64,000 bases of DNA, from assembly GCF_020829645.1 (NCBI RefSeq), contig NZ_JAIVFS010000007.1:62001-126000 (forward strand), read 5' to 3'. Both the position numbers and the translations under genes were made by a program. Positions 35,378 to 45,493 of the stretch are shown in pieces. Origin of the DNA: Nostoc mirabile CHAB5784. Its GTDB lineage: Bacteria > Cyanobacteriota > Cyanobacteriia > Cyanobacteriales > Nostocaceae. Under the pieces are notes generated by a model, which did not search any database, was not told where the DNA came from, and was given only the letters and a program-made list of their open reading frames with translations. Position 1 is the first letter of the stretch, and each line of letters opens with the position of its first letter.

Positions 35378-36476
35378 GAGCAACTACCATGAACTAATTT
35401 TTTTAGGACTAATTTAAAGCACGTTAAAGAGTGGGTGTAGTTTCTGTTGGACTTAATGACTAATAACTCTCGCGTTGCGGTTTGATAAGAGAATTCAGAA
35501 ATAGGGGCTTGCGGCTTACTTAGTGTATAAGTTAACCTTCAACTAAGTTTTGTCTGAGATATCTGAATTTGAAGATTTTCATGGATAAATAAAACACGAT
35601 TCAGACTATCGGTTAGCATCTATAGTTTTGGTTGCTTAAACGTTTTTATACTAAAAGCACAGCTATTTTCACTGTTGTTAAAATTTAAATTCTTCTTTTT
35701 CACACTCTTAGCTTTGCACTTTTAGAGTCTGACACTAAATCCCTACTTCTGCAAGTTTATTAGCCAGAAACTGGTACATCAATGTACAAATTCTTAAAAA
35801 TAAAGATTCATCAAGAGCAAAGCGTAGATTTTATAAAGTTTTTGTTTAGGTATATTTTATTAAAATGAATTTTTGATGAAGTGTGGCGATAAATTTGCAA
35901 CATTGTTTTCTCGTGGTATTCTAGTAAGTGATTATATGTAAAAATTAATTTTGAGATAAAGCTCTAGTTAAAATTACATATAGTTAAGAACAATCAAACA
36001 ACACTAATACTTAAGATAATGTAAAAACATCTCAAATTGACTTAACTCAACGTAAGTAAGCTGCAAGTTGATCACCAAACGCTAGTTTACATTAGCCCTT
36101 AGTCCCGTCGAAAACTCCATTTTGACATTCAATAAAATTCCCCAAAAACCTGTAAAGCACATCACTGTAGAGTTATCTATCGATGGTTTTCTCTCTCAGG
36201 CAGATTTCTGTTATCCATTGTGTTCCGATGTCCAAAAAGAACATCTATGCACACTCAATTTGAGTACAAATTTTTATGAATCGGCTTAGTCTCCAGCCGA
36301 AATTGCAGATATGTCTGTGAACCTGGATAAATTCTATGGTATGTCATAAAACTAATAAACACTTCCTGGAGAAAATTAAAAACATTTATCAATCCAGCTT
36401 AGTTTTGATGCACAAGTTAATGGCTTGAGAAGTTGAGTAGTGTCTTCAACAAGGTTTCTATAGCAGGATACAACTG
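35378..36476. other. 1.1 kb gap with no supported gene
   Basis: The sequence is AT-rich and free of the repeat families seen elsewhere. I found no long frame with protein-like composition on either strand and no structured RNA that I can name. A small RNA or an unannotated short gene cannot be excluded. Confidence 0.45.
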
Positions 36477-36860
36477 ATGAAAGTTAATGAATGGATTAAT
36501 CAAAAATTCCGGAAATCCATTATTATTCGCTTAACTCCATCTGTTGAACATGCGGGCCGAATCCGAGTTCAGCATAAGCGATGTCTCACTGCTAAACTTT
36601 GTCCACAAATTTGTGGCAGAGGACTCAATGTTCCCTATATCTGCATCCACTATGACATAGATATTGCGATCGCACTAAAACTAGTCTGGAAACATAACTG
36701 GCTGATACGGAAGACATCTGCAATTCACAATTGGGCAAAGCCTAAATTGATTGTACCAATTGTCAAGCAAGGAAACTGTTATGTCTGCAAGTGTAACCGA
36801 TTCTACTCGGATAATATCGGGCGTTGCCATGAGACAGCAACCGTCCTACAAGCTGCATAG
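36477..36860 (+). CDS. Hypothetical protein, possibly not real
   Basis: The 127-residue frame starts at ATG 36477 and contains eight Cys, including CPQICGRG and YVCKCNRFYSDNIGRC, and five His. The composition (many Ile, Lys, Cys) is unlike a repeat and could be a metal-binding protein. However, I recognise no family, and the surroundings are long non-coding DNA. It could be an orphan gene or a chance frame. Confidence 0.3.
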   Translation: MKVNEWINQKFRKSIIIRLTPSVEHAGRIRVQHKRCLTAKLCPQICGRGLNVPYICIHYDIDIAIALKLVWKHNWLIRKTSAIHNWAKPKLIVPIVKQGNCYVCKCNRFYSDNIGRCHETATVLQAA

Positions 36861-37064
36861 TATTTAGTTGCTAACTCTTAGACATGAGCTTCGATGATGA
36901 TTTTGATATCAGCCACTTCAACATACCCTTCCTAATTTTGTTGTCTATTTACTGAAGTGGAAGTCGAATTGCACAAAAGGTGTGACCAAAATCCGAAACG
37001 TTCAAAACGATGGGCTGTTTACTGTCCGGTTCATACCTACTATCTTGATTGAGGCAAATGTACT

Positions 37065-37448
37065 ATGAAATCTATCTCGCAAACTTCAAGCGTTAAAATA
37101 ATTCCTTATATTATCCTGTTTGTCAGTATTTTATTTAGTATTTCTGGGCAATTGCTGATGAAGCATACCATGAGTAATACAAATGAGGGACTATTTAATT
37201 GGGTATTTATTCAAAACTTAGTATTAGCTATTAGTGTTTATTGCTTGGGAGTAGTAAATTGGATTTTGGCTCTACGATCTGTAAAATTGAGTGTTGCTTA
37301 TCCACTGACTAGTTTAAATTATGTCGGGATACTTTTCGGCTCATACTACTTTTTTACTGAAGAGATTACACTAACTCGAATAGCAGGAGTAATCACTATT
37401 TTTTTTGGTGTTCTTTTAGTAGTTATTCCATTGAAAAAATCTACATAA
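37065..37448 (+). CDS. Small SMR/EamA-type membrane protein (ArnE/F-like), first of a pair
   Basis: The 127-residue protein has four transmembrane helices: about residues 11-28, 47-67 (LVLAISVYCLGVVNWILAL), 74-95 and 100-121 (IAGVITIFFGVLLVVI). The LRSVKLSVAYPLTSLNYVG segment is typical of the small multidrug resistance/EamA fold. Proteins of this size usually work as dimers. Together with the next gene it resembles ArnE/ArnF, a heterodimer that flips an undecaprenyl-phosphate sugar across the membrane. It is the first gene of a four-gene cluster on the plus strand. Confidence 0.82.
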   Translation: MKSISQTSSVKIIPYIILFVSILFSISGQLLMKHTMSNTNEGLFNWVFIQNLVLAISVYCLGVVNWILALRSVKLSVAYPLTSLNYVGILFGSYYFFTEEITLTRIAGVITIFFGVLLVVIPLKKST

Positions 37449-37482
37449 ACTTATAGTAAATCTTATCAGGAAGCCTTCACAA

Positions 37483-37839
37483 ATGAACATCATTACTTGG
37501 CTAGTTTTAATGCTTGTGGTTTTATTCGGAACAACAGCTAACCTATCACTAAAGTATGGACTTTACATTTCTAGCCCTACTAAGGGAGCAAGCGCATCTA
37601 TCCAAAATCTGTTATTGTCTCGTTATTTTTGGATTTGGTTTGTTTGCTATACATTTATGACTATATTGTGGCTTTATGTATTGCGGACAATTCCTCTGAG
37701 TCAAGCATTTCCAGTTCTAGGATTAATGTATGCACTTATACCCATTGCTTCTCACTATCTTCTAAAAGAGCAGGTTATATTTAGCCAGTGGGTAGGAATT
37801 TCCATTATCATAACTGGTGTCGTTCTTGTTGTAAACTAA
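37483..37839 (+). CDS. Small SMR/EamA-type membrane protein (ArnE/F-like), second of a pair
   Basis: The 118-residue protein again has four helices: residues 4-22, about 47-67 (ISRYF-type entry then WFVCYTFMTILWLYVL), 74-92 and 97-117 (GISIIITGVVLVVN). TIPLSQAFPVLGLMYALIPI matches the LSVAYPLTSL motif of its partner. The 34-bp gap indicates co-transcription. Two consecutive unequal copies argue for a heterodimeric flippase rather than a homodimer, as with ArnE and ArnF. Confidence 0.82.
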   Translation: MNIITWLVLMLVVLFGTTANLSLKYGLYISSPTKGASASIQNLLLSRYFWIWFVCYTFMTILWLYVLRTIPLSQAFPVLGLMYALIPIASHYLLKEQVIFSQWVGISIIITGVVLVVN

Positions 37840-37931
37840 TAGCTAAATCGGCAGATAGCAAGGCTATTAGAACTAAAATTCTCTGAAAATAGAATTTCCA
37901 AGATATTCCTACAAAAATCTGAATTAAATTT

Positions 37932-39236
37932 ATGAATATAGGCATCATTGGCGGGGGTATAACTGGGCTGGTATTAGCCCAACGTCTTTCAAATCAAGGA
38001 CATAAAGTAACTGTATTCGACAGTAATAAACAGCTTGGTGGACTTACCACTTATCATGATTATGGGTTGTTTACCTGGGATCGGTTTTATCATGTTATCC
38101 TCCCTTCTGATACTCATTTAATAAATTTTCTCAGAGATATTGGCCTTGGAGATAAACTGCGCTGGCATCGAAGTTTAACTGGCTTCTACGACAATCAAAA
38201 GTTTTATTCTATCAGTAACTCTATAGAATTCCTCCGCTTTCCTCTATTTGGACTTATAGGTAAAATAAGATTAGCTTTCACTCTCTTGTATGGTTCGCGC
38301 CTTAATAACTGGCGGCGCTTAGAGAAGATATTAGTTGAAGATTGGCTATTGAAACTTGGTGGTAAAAGCACATACGAAAAGCTCTGGAAACCCTTGCTTC
38401 TATCCAAATTAGGAGAGAACTATAAGCGAATATCAGCAGTTTTTATCTGGGCTTATATCAAACGGTTATTTTCAGCGCGGGATTCTTCATTAAATAAAGA
38501 ACAACTTGGTTATGTCTCAGGCGGTTACAAAACTGTTTTTGACCATATAGAAAAATTAGTTTACGCTGCTGGGGGTGATATCCGCACAGGCGTTGCGGTG
38601 GAATATATTGCACCTCATCCAGAGGGTGGAATGTGGGTAGAATATCAGGGTAAAAAGGAACATTTTGATAAAGTCATCTTTACTGGCCCAGTTAATATTC
38701 TGCAACAGGTTGCTGCCAAAGAACTGGTAAAAGTTTCAGACACAGGTGAAACAGTGGAATACCTGGGCGTAATCTGCATGGTACTTATTACTCGCAAGGC
38801 TTTAATTCCTTATTACGTAGTAAATATTGCCGATAGAAATGTTCCCTTTACTGGAGTCATCGGGATGAGTAACCTAGTTTCTTTGCAAGAGACAGCAGGA
38901 TATCATATCACATTCCTACCAAAATATATCCTTTCCACTGACCCGTTGTTGAAACAGCCAGATGATGAATTGCGCCAAGTATTTTTCCAGGGTATACGTT
39001 TGATGTTCCCAGAACTCAAAGCAGATGATATTGTCGCAGCACACATTAATCGAGCTATTAAAGTACAGCCGCTACAAGTTTTAAATTATTCAAGCCTTGT
39101 GCCAAAAGTGAGTACTGAAAACGATGATTTTTTCGTCGTCAATACCTCACAGTTGGTCAATGATAGCGTCAATAACAACGCAGTCGTCCGACAGGTCGAT
39201 GAATTTCTCAAGAAATCAACATTACTGAATTCTTGA
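37932..39236 (+). CDS. FAD-dependent oxidoreductase (amine-oxidase/protoporphyrinogen-oxidase-like)
   Basis: The 434-residue flavoprotein begins with a Rossmann dinucleotide motif IGIIGGGITGLVLAQRLS, then KVTVFDSNKQLGGLTTYHDY, the standard FAD-binding start of the amine oxidase superfamily. The segment TWDRFYHVILPSDTHL follows, and the C-terminal part ends in ENDDFFVVNTSQLVNDSVNN with the second FAD contact. The substrate is unknown. Its neighbours, a two-gene SMR flippase and a GT2 enzyme, suggest it acts on a polyprenyl-linked sugar or isoprenoid. It lies 92 bp after the SMR pair and 39 bp before the GT2 gene. Confidence 0.85.
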   Translation: MNIGIIGGGITGLVLAQRLSNQGHKVTVFDSNKQLGGLTTYHDYGLFTWDRFYHVILPSDTHLINFLRDIGLGDKLRWHRSLTGFYDNQKFYSISNSIEFLRFPLFGLIGKIRLAFTLLYGSRLNNWRRLEKILVEDWLLKLGGKSTYEKLWKPLLLSKLGENYKRISAVFIWAYIKRLFSARDSSLNKEQLGYVSGGYKTVFDHIEKLVYAAGGDIRTGVAVEYIAPHPEGGMWVEYQGKKEHFDKVIFTGPVNILQQVAAKELVKVSDTGETVEYLGVICMVLITRKALIPYYVVNIADRNVPFTGVIGMSNLVSLQETAGYHITFLPKYILSTDPLLKQPDDELRQVFFQGIRLMFPELKADDIVAAHINRAIKVQPLQVLNYSSLVPKVSTENDDFFVVNTSQLVNDSVNNNAVVRQVDEFLKKSTLLNS

Positions 39237-39275
39237 AATCTGATAATTATATTTTGAAAATCACACGAGGTACTT

Positions 39276-40103
39276 ATGAGTCTTTTTGTTCTTTTACCCG
39301 CATACAATGAGCAAGAATCAATTTGCCCCTTGTTCAAAAAGTTTCAGGTATTGCAGGAAATCTCTAATCTGGAGATACGGCTGATTCTTGTTGATGATGG
39401 TAGCAAGGATGCAACTGCTCAGACTGCAATAGATGAATCTCAATCGTTAGGGATATCACTGAAATTAGTCCAACATGCCAAAAATGCTGGTTTAGGTCAA
39501 GCAATTAAAACAGGTTTCACAACTTTCTTAGAAATTTCTAAAGAAGGCGATTTTTTAGCCGCGATGGATTGCGACAACACTCAACCACCAGAACTATTAA
39601 TTAAGATGTATGAGACGATGATAGCTGGTAGCTATGATATTGCGATCGCATCTAGATATCGAAAAGGCTCCAAAGTCATAGGTTTATCAAAATTTAGAGA
39701 GATAATGAGTTACGGAGCTAGCTGGCTTTTTAGAATTGCAGCCCGTGTACCAGGTGTAAGAGACTATACTTGCGGCTACAGACTGTATAACCGTACTTTC
39801 GTCAGCAAACTAGATATGTATTATGGCGATAGTTTATTCACTGAAAGTGGATTTGCTTGCATGATAGATTTACTGCTGAAAGCCAAACTGCTCAAACCAA
39901 AAATTGTAGAAATTCCAATGGTTTTGAGATACGATCAAAAGCCGAGTGCCAGCAAAATGAAAATTCTTAAAACTATTACTCGAACTCTAAAGCTTTTGTT
40001 TAAGAATTTAACATCAGCAGCGCCAACTGCTGCTAATTTAGGTCAGACTTTCAATCAGCAAGAAACAGCAAGAATTCCCTTGAAAATGACAAATCGTAAA
40101 TAA
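39276..40103 (+). CDS. Glycosyltransferase family 2 (dolichol-phosphate type)
   Basis: The 275-residue GT2 enzyme begins SLFVLLPAYNEQESICPLF and carries LILVDDGSKDATAQTAIDES, the nucleotide-sugar binding part. FLAAMDCDNTQPPELLIKMY has the DxD metal site, and IAIASRYRKGSKVIGLSKFR follows. It lacks obvious C-terminal membrane helices, so it resembles the soluble DPM1-like members that transfer a sugar to polyprenyl phosphate. With the FAD enzyme and SMR pair upstream it completes a plausible lipid-linked sugar module. The C-terminal tail is basic. A hairpin follows at 40265. Confidence 0.88.
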   Translation: MSLFVLLPAYNEQESICPLFKKFQVLQEISNLEIRLILVDDGSKDATAQTAIDESQSLGISLKLVQHAKNAGLGQAIKTGFTTFLEISKEGDFLAAMDCDNTQPPELLIKMYETMIAGSYDIAIASRYRKGSKVIGLSKFREIMSYGASWLFRIAARVPGVRDYTCGYRLYNRTFVSKLDMYYGDSLFTESGFACMIDLLLKAKLLKPKIVEIPMVLRYDQKPSASKMKILKTITRTLKLLFKNLTSAAPTAANLGQTFNQQETARIPLKMTNRK

Positions 40104-40264
40104 ACCTGAGAAGGAATAGGCTCTCACCAAGAATTAACTGGATGGAAAATGGTAATTTATCAACGGTATCATTCTAGGGACGAGCAAGGCAGAAATCAAA
40201 AATAAGTTTGATTAAATTGTTGCTTTTACCAATATATGTCGATCTTCTTTCCTATAGTTTAAGA

Positions 40265-40297
40265 AATTGGAAGGCAGTCTAAAACTGTCTTCCAATT
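40265..40297. terminator. Hairpin between convergent GT2 and HEPN genes
   Basis: AATTGGAAGGCAG pairs with CTGTCTTCCAATT with one mismatch across a short loop. The T run after it is weak (ATTATTT), so it is a probable rather than certain bidirectional terminator. Confidence 0.5.
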
Positions 40298-40398
40298 ATT
40301 TATGTATGAATGTTTTCACTTTCTGATTTGCTCATTCTCTGCGTCTAAAACGTTACACCCATTATTGCAACTGATTCTCTAAACATTCTCTTCACTTA

Positions 40399-41001
40399 TT
40401 ACCAGGGTGCAACTATGCCATAGATAATTTGAATATTTTGCTTCATGCCAAGGTCAGTAACAGTGACAAGATATTGTAACAACGCATCAACATCCTTAAT
40501 AGCTTTAGCAGTAAGCCGAACTTTTCCAGTTGGTGTTTGTGTCCAAGAACATGCAGGGATGGGAAAACCATGAGCAAAACTGTGTCTGACTTGCAGAATA
40601 TCGTTTAGCATCTGTCGAGTGGCGAGTGCATTCATGCTTCTTTTTGACCAAACCCAATCGTTGATAGGGTCATAGTCAGTATATTGAACCAAAAGGTTAC
40701 GCGAATTATCTGCATTTGGTGTATTAAATTGTTTAAGCGATCGCTCTGCTGCATTTTTAGCAATAGAATGTACAGCATGAAACTGAGGATCTAAAGGATT
40801 TGCGGTTACATCAAAAAAGTTGCGAACTAGTTCCTCAATATAAGCCTCCCATCCAGCAACAAACATCGCTAAAGCTGAATGGTAATAGACTTGAGTTTGG
40901 CTGTTTAATATTGGACGTAAGCGGGGATCTGTCGCAGTATCACGTAGGACACGAGCCTTATAAGCCGCTTTATTGTACCTTAATGCTGCTGGTGATGGCA
41001 C
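40399..41001 (-). CDS. HEPN-domain protein (RiboL-PSP / MAE_28990-like), putative RNase
   Basis: The 200-residue helical protein resembles the HEPN families used as RNase toxins in abortive-infection and toxin-antitoxin systems. The first helix pair includes LAMFVAGWEAYIEELVRNFF, and the second ends in DILQVRHSFAHGFPIP, where R-x4-H (RHSFAH) is the catalytic HEPN motif. No second domain is present. Start is GTG 41001, 10 bp after the stop of the ParA gene on the same strand, so both are in one operon. It may cut RNA and be held in check by the ParA-like protein. Its targets are unknown. Confidence 0.78.
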   Translation of the reverse strand: MPSPAALRYNKAAYKARVLRDTATDPRLRPILNSQTQVYYHSALAMFVAGWEAYIEELVRNFFDVTANPLDPQFHAVHSIAKNAAERSLKQFNTPNADNSRNLLVQYTDYDPINDWVWSKRSMNALATRQMLNDILQVRHSFAHGFPIPACSWTQTPTGKVRLTAKAIKDVDALLQYLVTVTDLGMKQNIQIIYGIVAPW

Positions 41002-41011
41002 GGCGATGCTC

Positions 41012-42070
41012 TTAGAGACAATTCACAAACTCTTCAAGTGCATCTCGATACCTCTGTAATGGCTCTGAATTTAATTGCACTTGCTGTTCACCAATTTTTT
41101 TGATACCTGGTTTGAGTTTATGTAAAGGGGTGCCAGTTGTCGCAACAACCATAGCAACAGTGTGAAAAGCAGGAATTTCAATTATACTCTTACTGGGAAT
41201 TTCAAGAAAACTATTACTCGGTAAGTCTTTGGGATTAGCAAAAATATGACGATTTTTCTGATGTATATCATCCATAGTTTTCTGAATCATTTTGTTTATA
41301 GCTATGGATGCAGAAGCGGTTCTACCTGCGTACATTGTCACCCGATTAAGAACAAATGCATATAATTTTGGCACGGATATGCCTTCTTCTTTTGCACGTT
41401 TAGCAAAGCTAATTTTTGCATAGGGTGCAGTATTGATATCAGTTATGCCATATAAAAGTGCAACTACATTTTCAATCGCATGAAGTGAACTTTCTTCCGC
41501 AGTAAATGGGATAACAACACCCTCTGCTGCAACCAGACCAAGCTGTGTATAAATAGCGAAACTAGGGCTACAGTCAATTAAAAACACAGTATCTCTCTCA
41601 CCACTAGATATACGCAGAGAAACTGTTAAATCTCGAATCCAATTAAGCACCTGTTTCCAAGCATCATTTGGTATGGACAGTTGAGAGGTTTGCCTAATTG
41701 CTTCAGAAATTATTTCGAGAAGATTGTCCCCACATACGAGTTTCAAATTTTCTGGTATTTGGGGATTAAATTCTCTTGGTTCACACACATAAGGAGATAC
41801 ATCGGTAATCATTCGGAAGGGAGAATTAAGACGTGCTTCCAGGTAGCCAGCCACAGTCGAGCGCGGTGTTTTACTGCTCAAAGAATGTAGTGCTTTTGGA
41901 CTATTAAGATATCCCCCTAGTATGGTTTCTGAGACATTGGCTTGGGGACACAAGTCAATTACATAAACATCTGTATCGGGGTGACGGTGAGCATATTCAG
42001 CAGCAGCCACAAAGCAAAGAAAGCTCTTTCCCACGCCACCTTTGTTGTTCCAAAAAGCATACGAACTCAT
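41012..42070 (-). CDS. ParA-family ATPase, stand-alone
   Basis: The 352-residue P-loop ATPase of the ParA/MinD group has the deviant Walker A AFWNNKGGVGKSFLCFVAAA and VYVIDLCPQANVSETIL (Walker A' Asp). VFLIDCSPSFAIYTQLGLVA is Walker B, and PFTAEESSLHAIENV follows. About residues 210-320 form a family-specific insertion rich in Ile and Lys. No parB or plasmid replication gene is near, so this is not a classical partition locus. The only partner is the HEPN gene downstream. AAGGAAT precedes the ATG at 42070. It could be a regulator, scaffold or antitoxin for the HEPN protein. Confidence 0.82.
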   Translation of the reverse strand: MSSYAFWNNKGGVGKSFLCFVAAAEYAHRHPDTDVYVIDLCPQANVSETILGGYLNSPKALHSLSSKTPRSTVAGYLEARLNSPFRMITDVSPYVCEPREFNPQIPENLKLVCGDNLLEIISEAIRQTSQLSIPNDAWKQVLNWIRDLTVSLRISSGERDTVFLIDCSPSFAIYTQLGLVAAEGVVIPFTAEESSLHAIENVVALLYGITDINTAPYAKISFAKRAKEEGISVPKLYAFVLNRVTMYAGRTASASIAINKMIQKTMDDIHQKNRHIFANPKDLPSNSFLEIPSKSIIEIPAFHTVAMVVATTGTPLHKLKPGIKKIGEQQVQLNSEPLQRYRDALEEFVNCL

Positions 42071-42365
42071 TTGTTATATTCCTTTTCTAGGTAAAACAGT
42101 CCCGGCGGGTATTAGCAATGCTGTGGAACTTTTACCCCTATTGTCGCAAAATGAAACTGTATTCTATCTTGAATCTAGATGATAGCGATCGCTCTCCAAA
42201 GGGCGTTACTTACAATATTTCCCTGACGGAGGGGAAAGTAAGTTTCCCAGGTGAGGAAACCCCTACTACTTAATTGCCGACTCTGGCTTTCACTGATTTG
42301 TTAGACTAAACACACCAAGATTTTTCAGTCAAATCTCTGAACTACGCCAGCAGACGAGGCTACCC
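42071..42365. other. Divergent promoter region between parA and tldD
   Basis: The 295-bp gap holds the two divergent promoters. It contains a short TTTCCCTGACGGAGGGGAAAG hairpin-like region near 42217-42237 but no supported gene. Confidence 0.4.
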
Positions 42366-43838
42366 ATGCTTACAAGTACGCTACTTCTCTCGAATCAACT
42401 TCCTACTCTACAATATTCCTCCACACCAGAGCGTTTCGATGAAACCTGGGAAGCCCCCCTGGCTACCCTCCTGGGACTAGGACGCGCCGCAGGTGCTGAC
42501 TTCATCGAATTATTTTTAGAACGTCGCAACTATATTAGTTGTCTTGCAGAAGATGACTCCATAACTAGTATTTCACCCAGTCTGTCTACAGGCGCGGGAG
42601 TCAGAGTATTTCGTGGCAAAGCCGATTGCTACGTCAGCACCAATGACCTTTCTTTTTCAGGTTTGAAAGCAGCTTTAGAAAAAGGTCTTTCTATCCTGGG
42701 ATTGCAACTACCAACTCCTAAATCTTTTATCCCAGAAATCAATCTGGAATTATTGAGAGATTACGCCACCAAAAGAGGTAAAGATGCCTGGCTACCAGTG
42801 TGTAGCTCCATCCGAGAAATGGGAGAAGTCCTTCTTGATGGTACTGGCCACCTGAAGCAAAAAGCTAGCCACGTCCAATCGCGCCGTGCTACCTATTTCC
42901 GTGATTGGCAAGAAGTCTTAATCGCCGCTAGTGACGGTACTTTTGCCCGTGACATTCGCCTTACCCAGTCGGTAGGATTTAACCTGTTGTGTGCTGATGG
43001 TGCTAATCGTGCTTCCATCGGTGAACGCGCTGGTAACACCAGCGATGCCAACTTCTTGAGGACTTGGGATTCTCAACAAGCCGCCGAAAAAATAGCAGAA
43101 TCTGCTGGCAAAATGCTCTACGCCGATTACGTAGAATCAGGTACTTACCCGATTATTATGGCCAATCACTTTGGCGGCGTAATCTTCCACGAAGCTTGCG
43201 GACACCTGCTAGAAACCACCCAAATTGAACGCAATACCACTCCCTTTGCTGACAAAAAAGGCGAAAAAATTGCCCACGAAAGTTTGACAGCCTGGGATGA
43301 AGGGCGGTCTGAAAATGCCTTCGGGACAATTGATATGGACGATGAAGGTATGCCTGCTCAAAGAACCCTATTAATTGAAAAAGGCGTTCTTAAAAACTTC
43401 TTAGCAGATAGAACAGGTTCTGCACGCACCGGACACCCCAGAACTGGAAGTGGACGCCGCCAAAATTATACCTTTGCTGCTGCTAGCCGGATGCGTAATA
43501 CTTATATTGATTCTGGCGAATATAGCATTGATGATTTATTTACCTCTGTTGATAAAGGTATTTACTGTAAAAAGATGGGTGGCGGAAGCGTTGGTGCTAC
43601 AGGCCAATTTAACTTTAGTGTTGATGAAGCTTATTTGATTGAAAATGGCAAAATCACCAAACCGCTAAAGGGAGCAATTCTAATTGGTGAAGCCAAGGAA
43701 ATTATGAACAAAATTTCCATGTGTTCCCAAGATTTGGAAATTGCACCAGGTTTTTGTGGTTCCGTCAGTGGCAGTATTTACACCACAGTAGGACAACCCC
43801 ACATCAAGGTTGATTCTATTACCGTCGGTGGACGATAA
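42366..43838 (+). CDS. tldD: TldD metalloprotease subunit
   Basis: This 490-residue protein is the catalytic half of the TldD/TldE (PmbA) peptidase, known for maturing microcins and degrading CcdA antitoxin in other bacteria. The metal site is HEACGH in [20 protein letters not shown], with the third ligand further on near FCGSVSG. The domain order and length are normal. TldE is encoded next, 238 bp later on the same strand, and the two form a heterodimer. The cyanobacterial substrate is unknown. Confidence 0.95.
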   Translation: MLTSTLLLSNQLPTLQYSSTPERFDETWEAPLATLLGLGRAAGADFIELFLERRNYISCLAEDDSITSISPSLSTGAGVRVFRGKADCYVSTNDLSFSGLKAALEKGLSILGLQLPTPKSFIPEINLELLRDYATKRGKDAWLPVCSSIREMGEVLLDGTGHLKQKASHVQSRRATYFRDWQEVLIAASDGTFARDIRLTQSVGFNLLCADGANRASIGERAGNTSDANFLRTWDSQQAAEKIAESAGKMLYADYVESGTYPIIMANHFGGVIFHEACGHLLETTQIERNTTPFADKKGEKIAHESLTAWDEGRSENAFGTIDMDDEGMPAQRTLLIEKGVLKNFLADRTGSARTGHPRTGSGRRQNYTFAAASRMRNTYIDSGEYSIDDLFTSVDKGIYCKKMGGGSVGATGQFNFSVDEAYLIENGKITKPLKGAILIGEAKEIMNKISMCSQDLEIAPGFCGSVSGSIYTTVGQPHIKVDSITVGGR

Positions 43839-44076
43839 TAATTTTGGATTTGAGATTTTGGATTGTGAATGATCAGGATATTGTGTCAATAAAAAGCTAT
43901 GAGACAAATATAAGTCATAAGCTAAACCACATCTAGCATAATACTCAGTTGTAGGGTGGGCGTCTCGCCCGCCCAAGAAATACAAGCAAATTTTATGTGG
44001 AAAAGCTTAACATCCAAAATCCAAAATCTAATATCCAAAATAAAATTGCTTCAAATCTAAAATTCAAAATCCAAAA

Positions 44077-45423
44077 TTGACTATGCCAAATATCAATGAA
44101 ATTGCAAATTCTGCCAAGGATAATGCTGAGAAGCTTGGTATTAATAAATTCGACATTTATGGCTCAACAGTAGATGATACTAGCGTGCAAGTAGACCAAG
44201 GTGAGCCAAAACAAGTCAAAGCTTCAAACCGCTCTGGTGTTACTGTTCGTGTCTGGAATGAAGATAATACAATGGGTGTCACCAGCACCACAGATGTAGA
44301 CCCCAAAGGACTGGAATTAGCTTTGAAAACTGCCTACGAAGCCAGTTTCTTTGGTGTTAAAGAAAATGTTCCTGATTTTAGTCCAGAAGCTACTGCTCCT
44401 ATTGAAAATAAACCTCTAGATAAGACACCCCAAGCACCTGTTGCTGAACTCATAGAAAGATTGTTGGTAGCTGAAAAAGAACTACTAGCAGCTCATCCAG
44501 CAATTAAAGGTGTGCCTTATAATGGGTTATCGCAAAGAGATATTGACAGGTTTTATCTCAATAGTGACGGTGCCGTGAGAACTGAATCTCACTCCTTAGC
44601 ATCAGTTTATCTTTACAGCAAAACTGAGGAAGAAGGAAAAAAACCTCGCAGTGCAGGTGCTTTTAGAATCAACCATAGTTTAGATAATCTAGACATCAAT
44701 GGTTGCATCAAAGAAACCGCAGATAAAACTATCAGTCACTTAAACTATGAAAAAATTAAAACTGGTAAATATCGGGTTGTTTTTTCACCGGAAGCTTTCT
44801 TAAGTCTGTTAGGTGGTTTTTCTAACTTATTCAACGCTCAAAGTATTTTGGACAACCAAAGCTTATCTACTGCTGATGATTTAGGTAAGCAAATTGCTTC
44901 TCCTCTGCTTTCAGTTTTTGATGATGCACTTCACCCAGCTAACGTAGGCGCAGAAAGTTTTGATGGTGAAGGAACTCCTACTCGTCAGGTTTCGCTGATT
45001 GAAAATGGTGTTTTAACAAGTTTTCTCCACAGTGCAGGCACTGCCAAAAGGTTCAATACCCAGCCAACAGGTAATGCCAGTATTGGTGCAAAAGTTAGTG
45101 TTAGTCCCAATTTTTATCACGTTTTTTCAACAGCAACTCCTGACCAGGAGTTTAGCTTAGAAACTGCTGAAAATGTGATTTTTATCGATGATTTACAAGC
45201 TCTCCATGCTGGAGTGAAAGCTTTGCAAGGTTCGTTTTCTTTACCGTTTGATGGTTGGCTAGTTAACAAGGGTGTGAGGACGAGTATTGAGTCAGCAACT
45301 GTTGCTGGCGATTTCTTGGAAGTCCTGAAGTCAATTATTTATGTAGAAAAAGAGGCAGAGTTAACGCCAGGGGGAGTTTGCCCGAAAATCTGGGTTAATG
45401 AACTGTCGATTACTGGTGAGTAA
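44077..45423 (+). CDS. pmbA: TldE/PmbA protease subunit
   Basis: The 448-residue partner of TldD has the same fold but without the HExxxH motif, as expected for TldE. The family residues GVTVRVWNEDNTMGVTSTTD and ENGVLTSFLHSAGTAKRFNT are visible. It begins at ATG 44077. The 238-bp gap from tldD contains a run of AATCTAAAATCC-type repeats (about 44010-44075), so the two may be transcribed separately. Confidence 0.93.
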   Translation: MTMPNINEIANSAKDNAEKLGINKFDIYGSTVDDTSVQVDQGEPKQVKASNRSGVTVRVWNEDNTMGVTSTTDVDPKGLELALKTAYEASFFGVKENVPDFSPEATAPIENKPLDKTPQAPVAELIERLLVAEKELLAAHPAIKGVPYNGLSQRDIDRFYLNSDGAVRTESHSLASVYLYSKTEEEGKKPRSAGAFRINHSLDNLDINGCIKETADKTISHLNYEKIKTGKYRVVFSPEAFLSLLGGFSNLFNAQSILDNQSLSTADDLGKQIASPLLSVFDDALHPANVGAESFDGEGTPTRQVSLIENGVLTSFLHSAGTAKRFNTQPTGNASIGAKVSVSPNFYHVFSTATPDQEFSLETAENVIFIDDLQALHAGVKALQGSFSLPFDGWLVNKGVRTSIESATVAGDFLEVLKSIIYVEKEAELTPGGVCPKIWVNELSITGE

Positions 45424-45493
45424 AAGTTAAAAAGTAGAGAGTTAGGAGTTGAATATAACTCTTAACTCATCACTTTGAAGTCATTACTCACCA

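Noticed and set aside
41012..42070. Plasmid-type partition locus
   Set aside because: There is a ParA-like gene but no ParB, centromere-like iterons or replication gene nearby.
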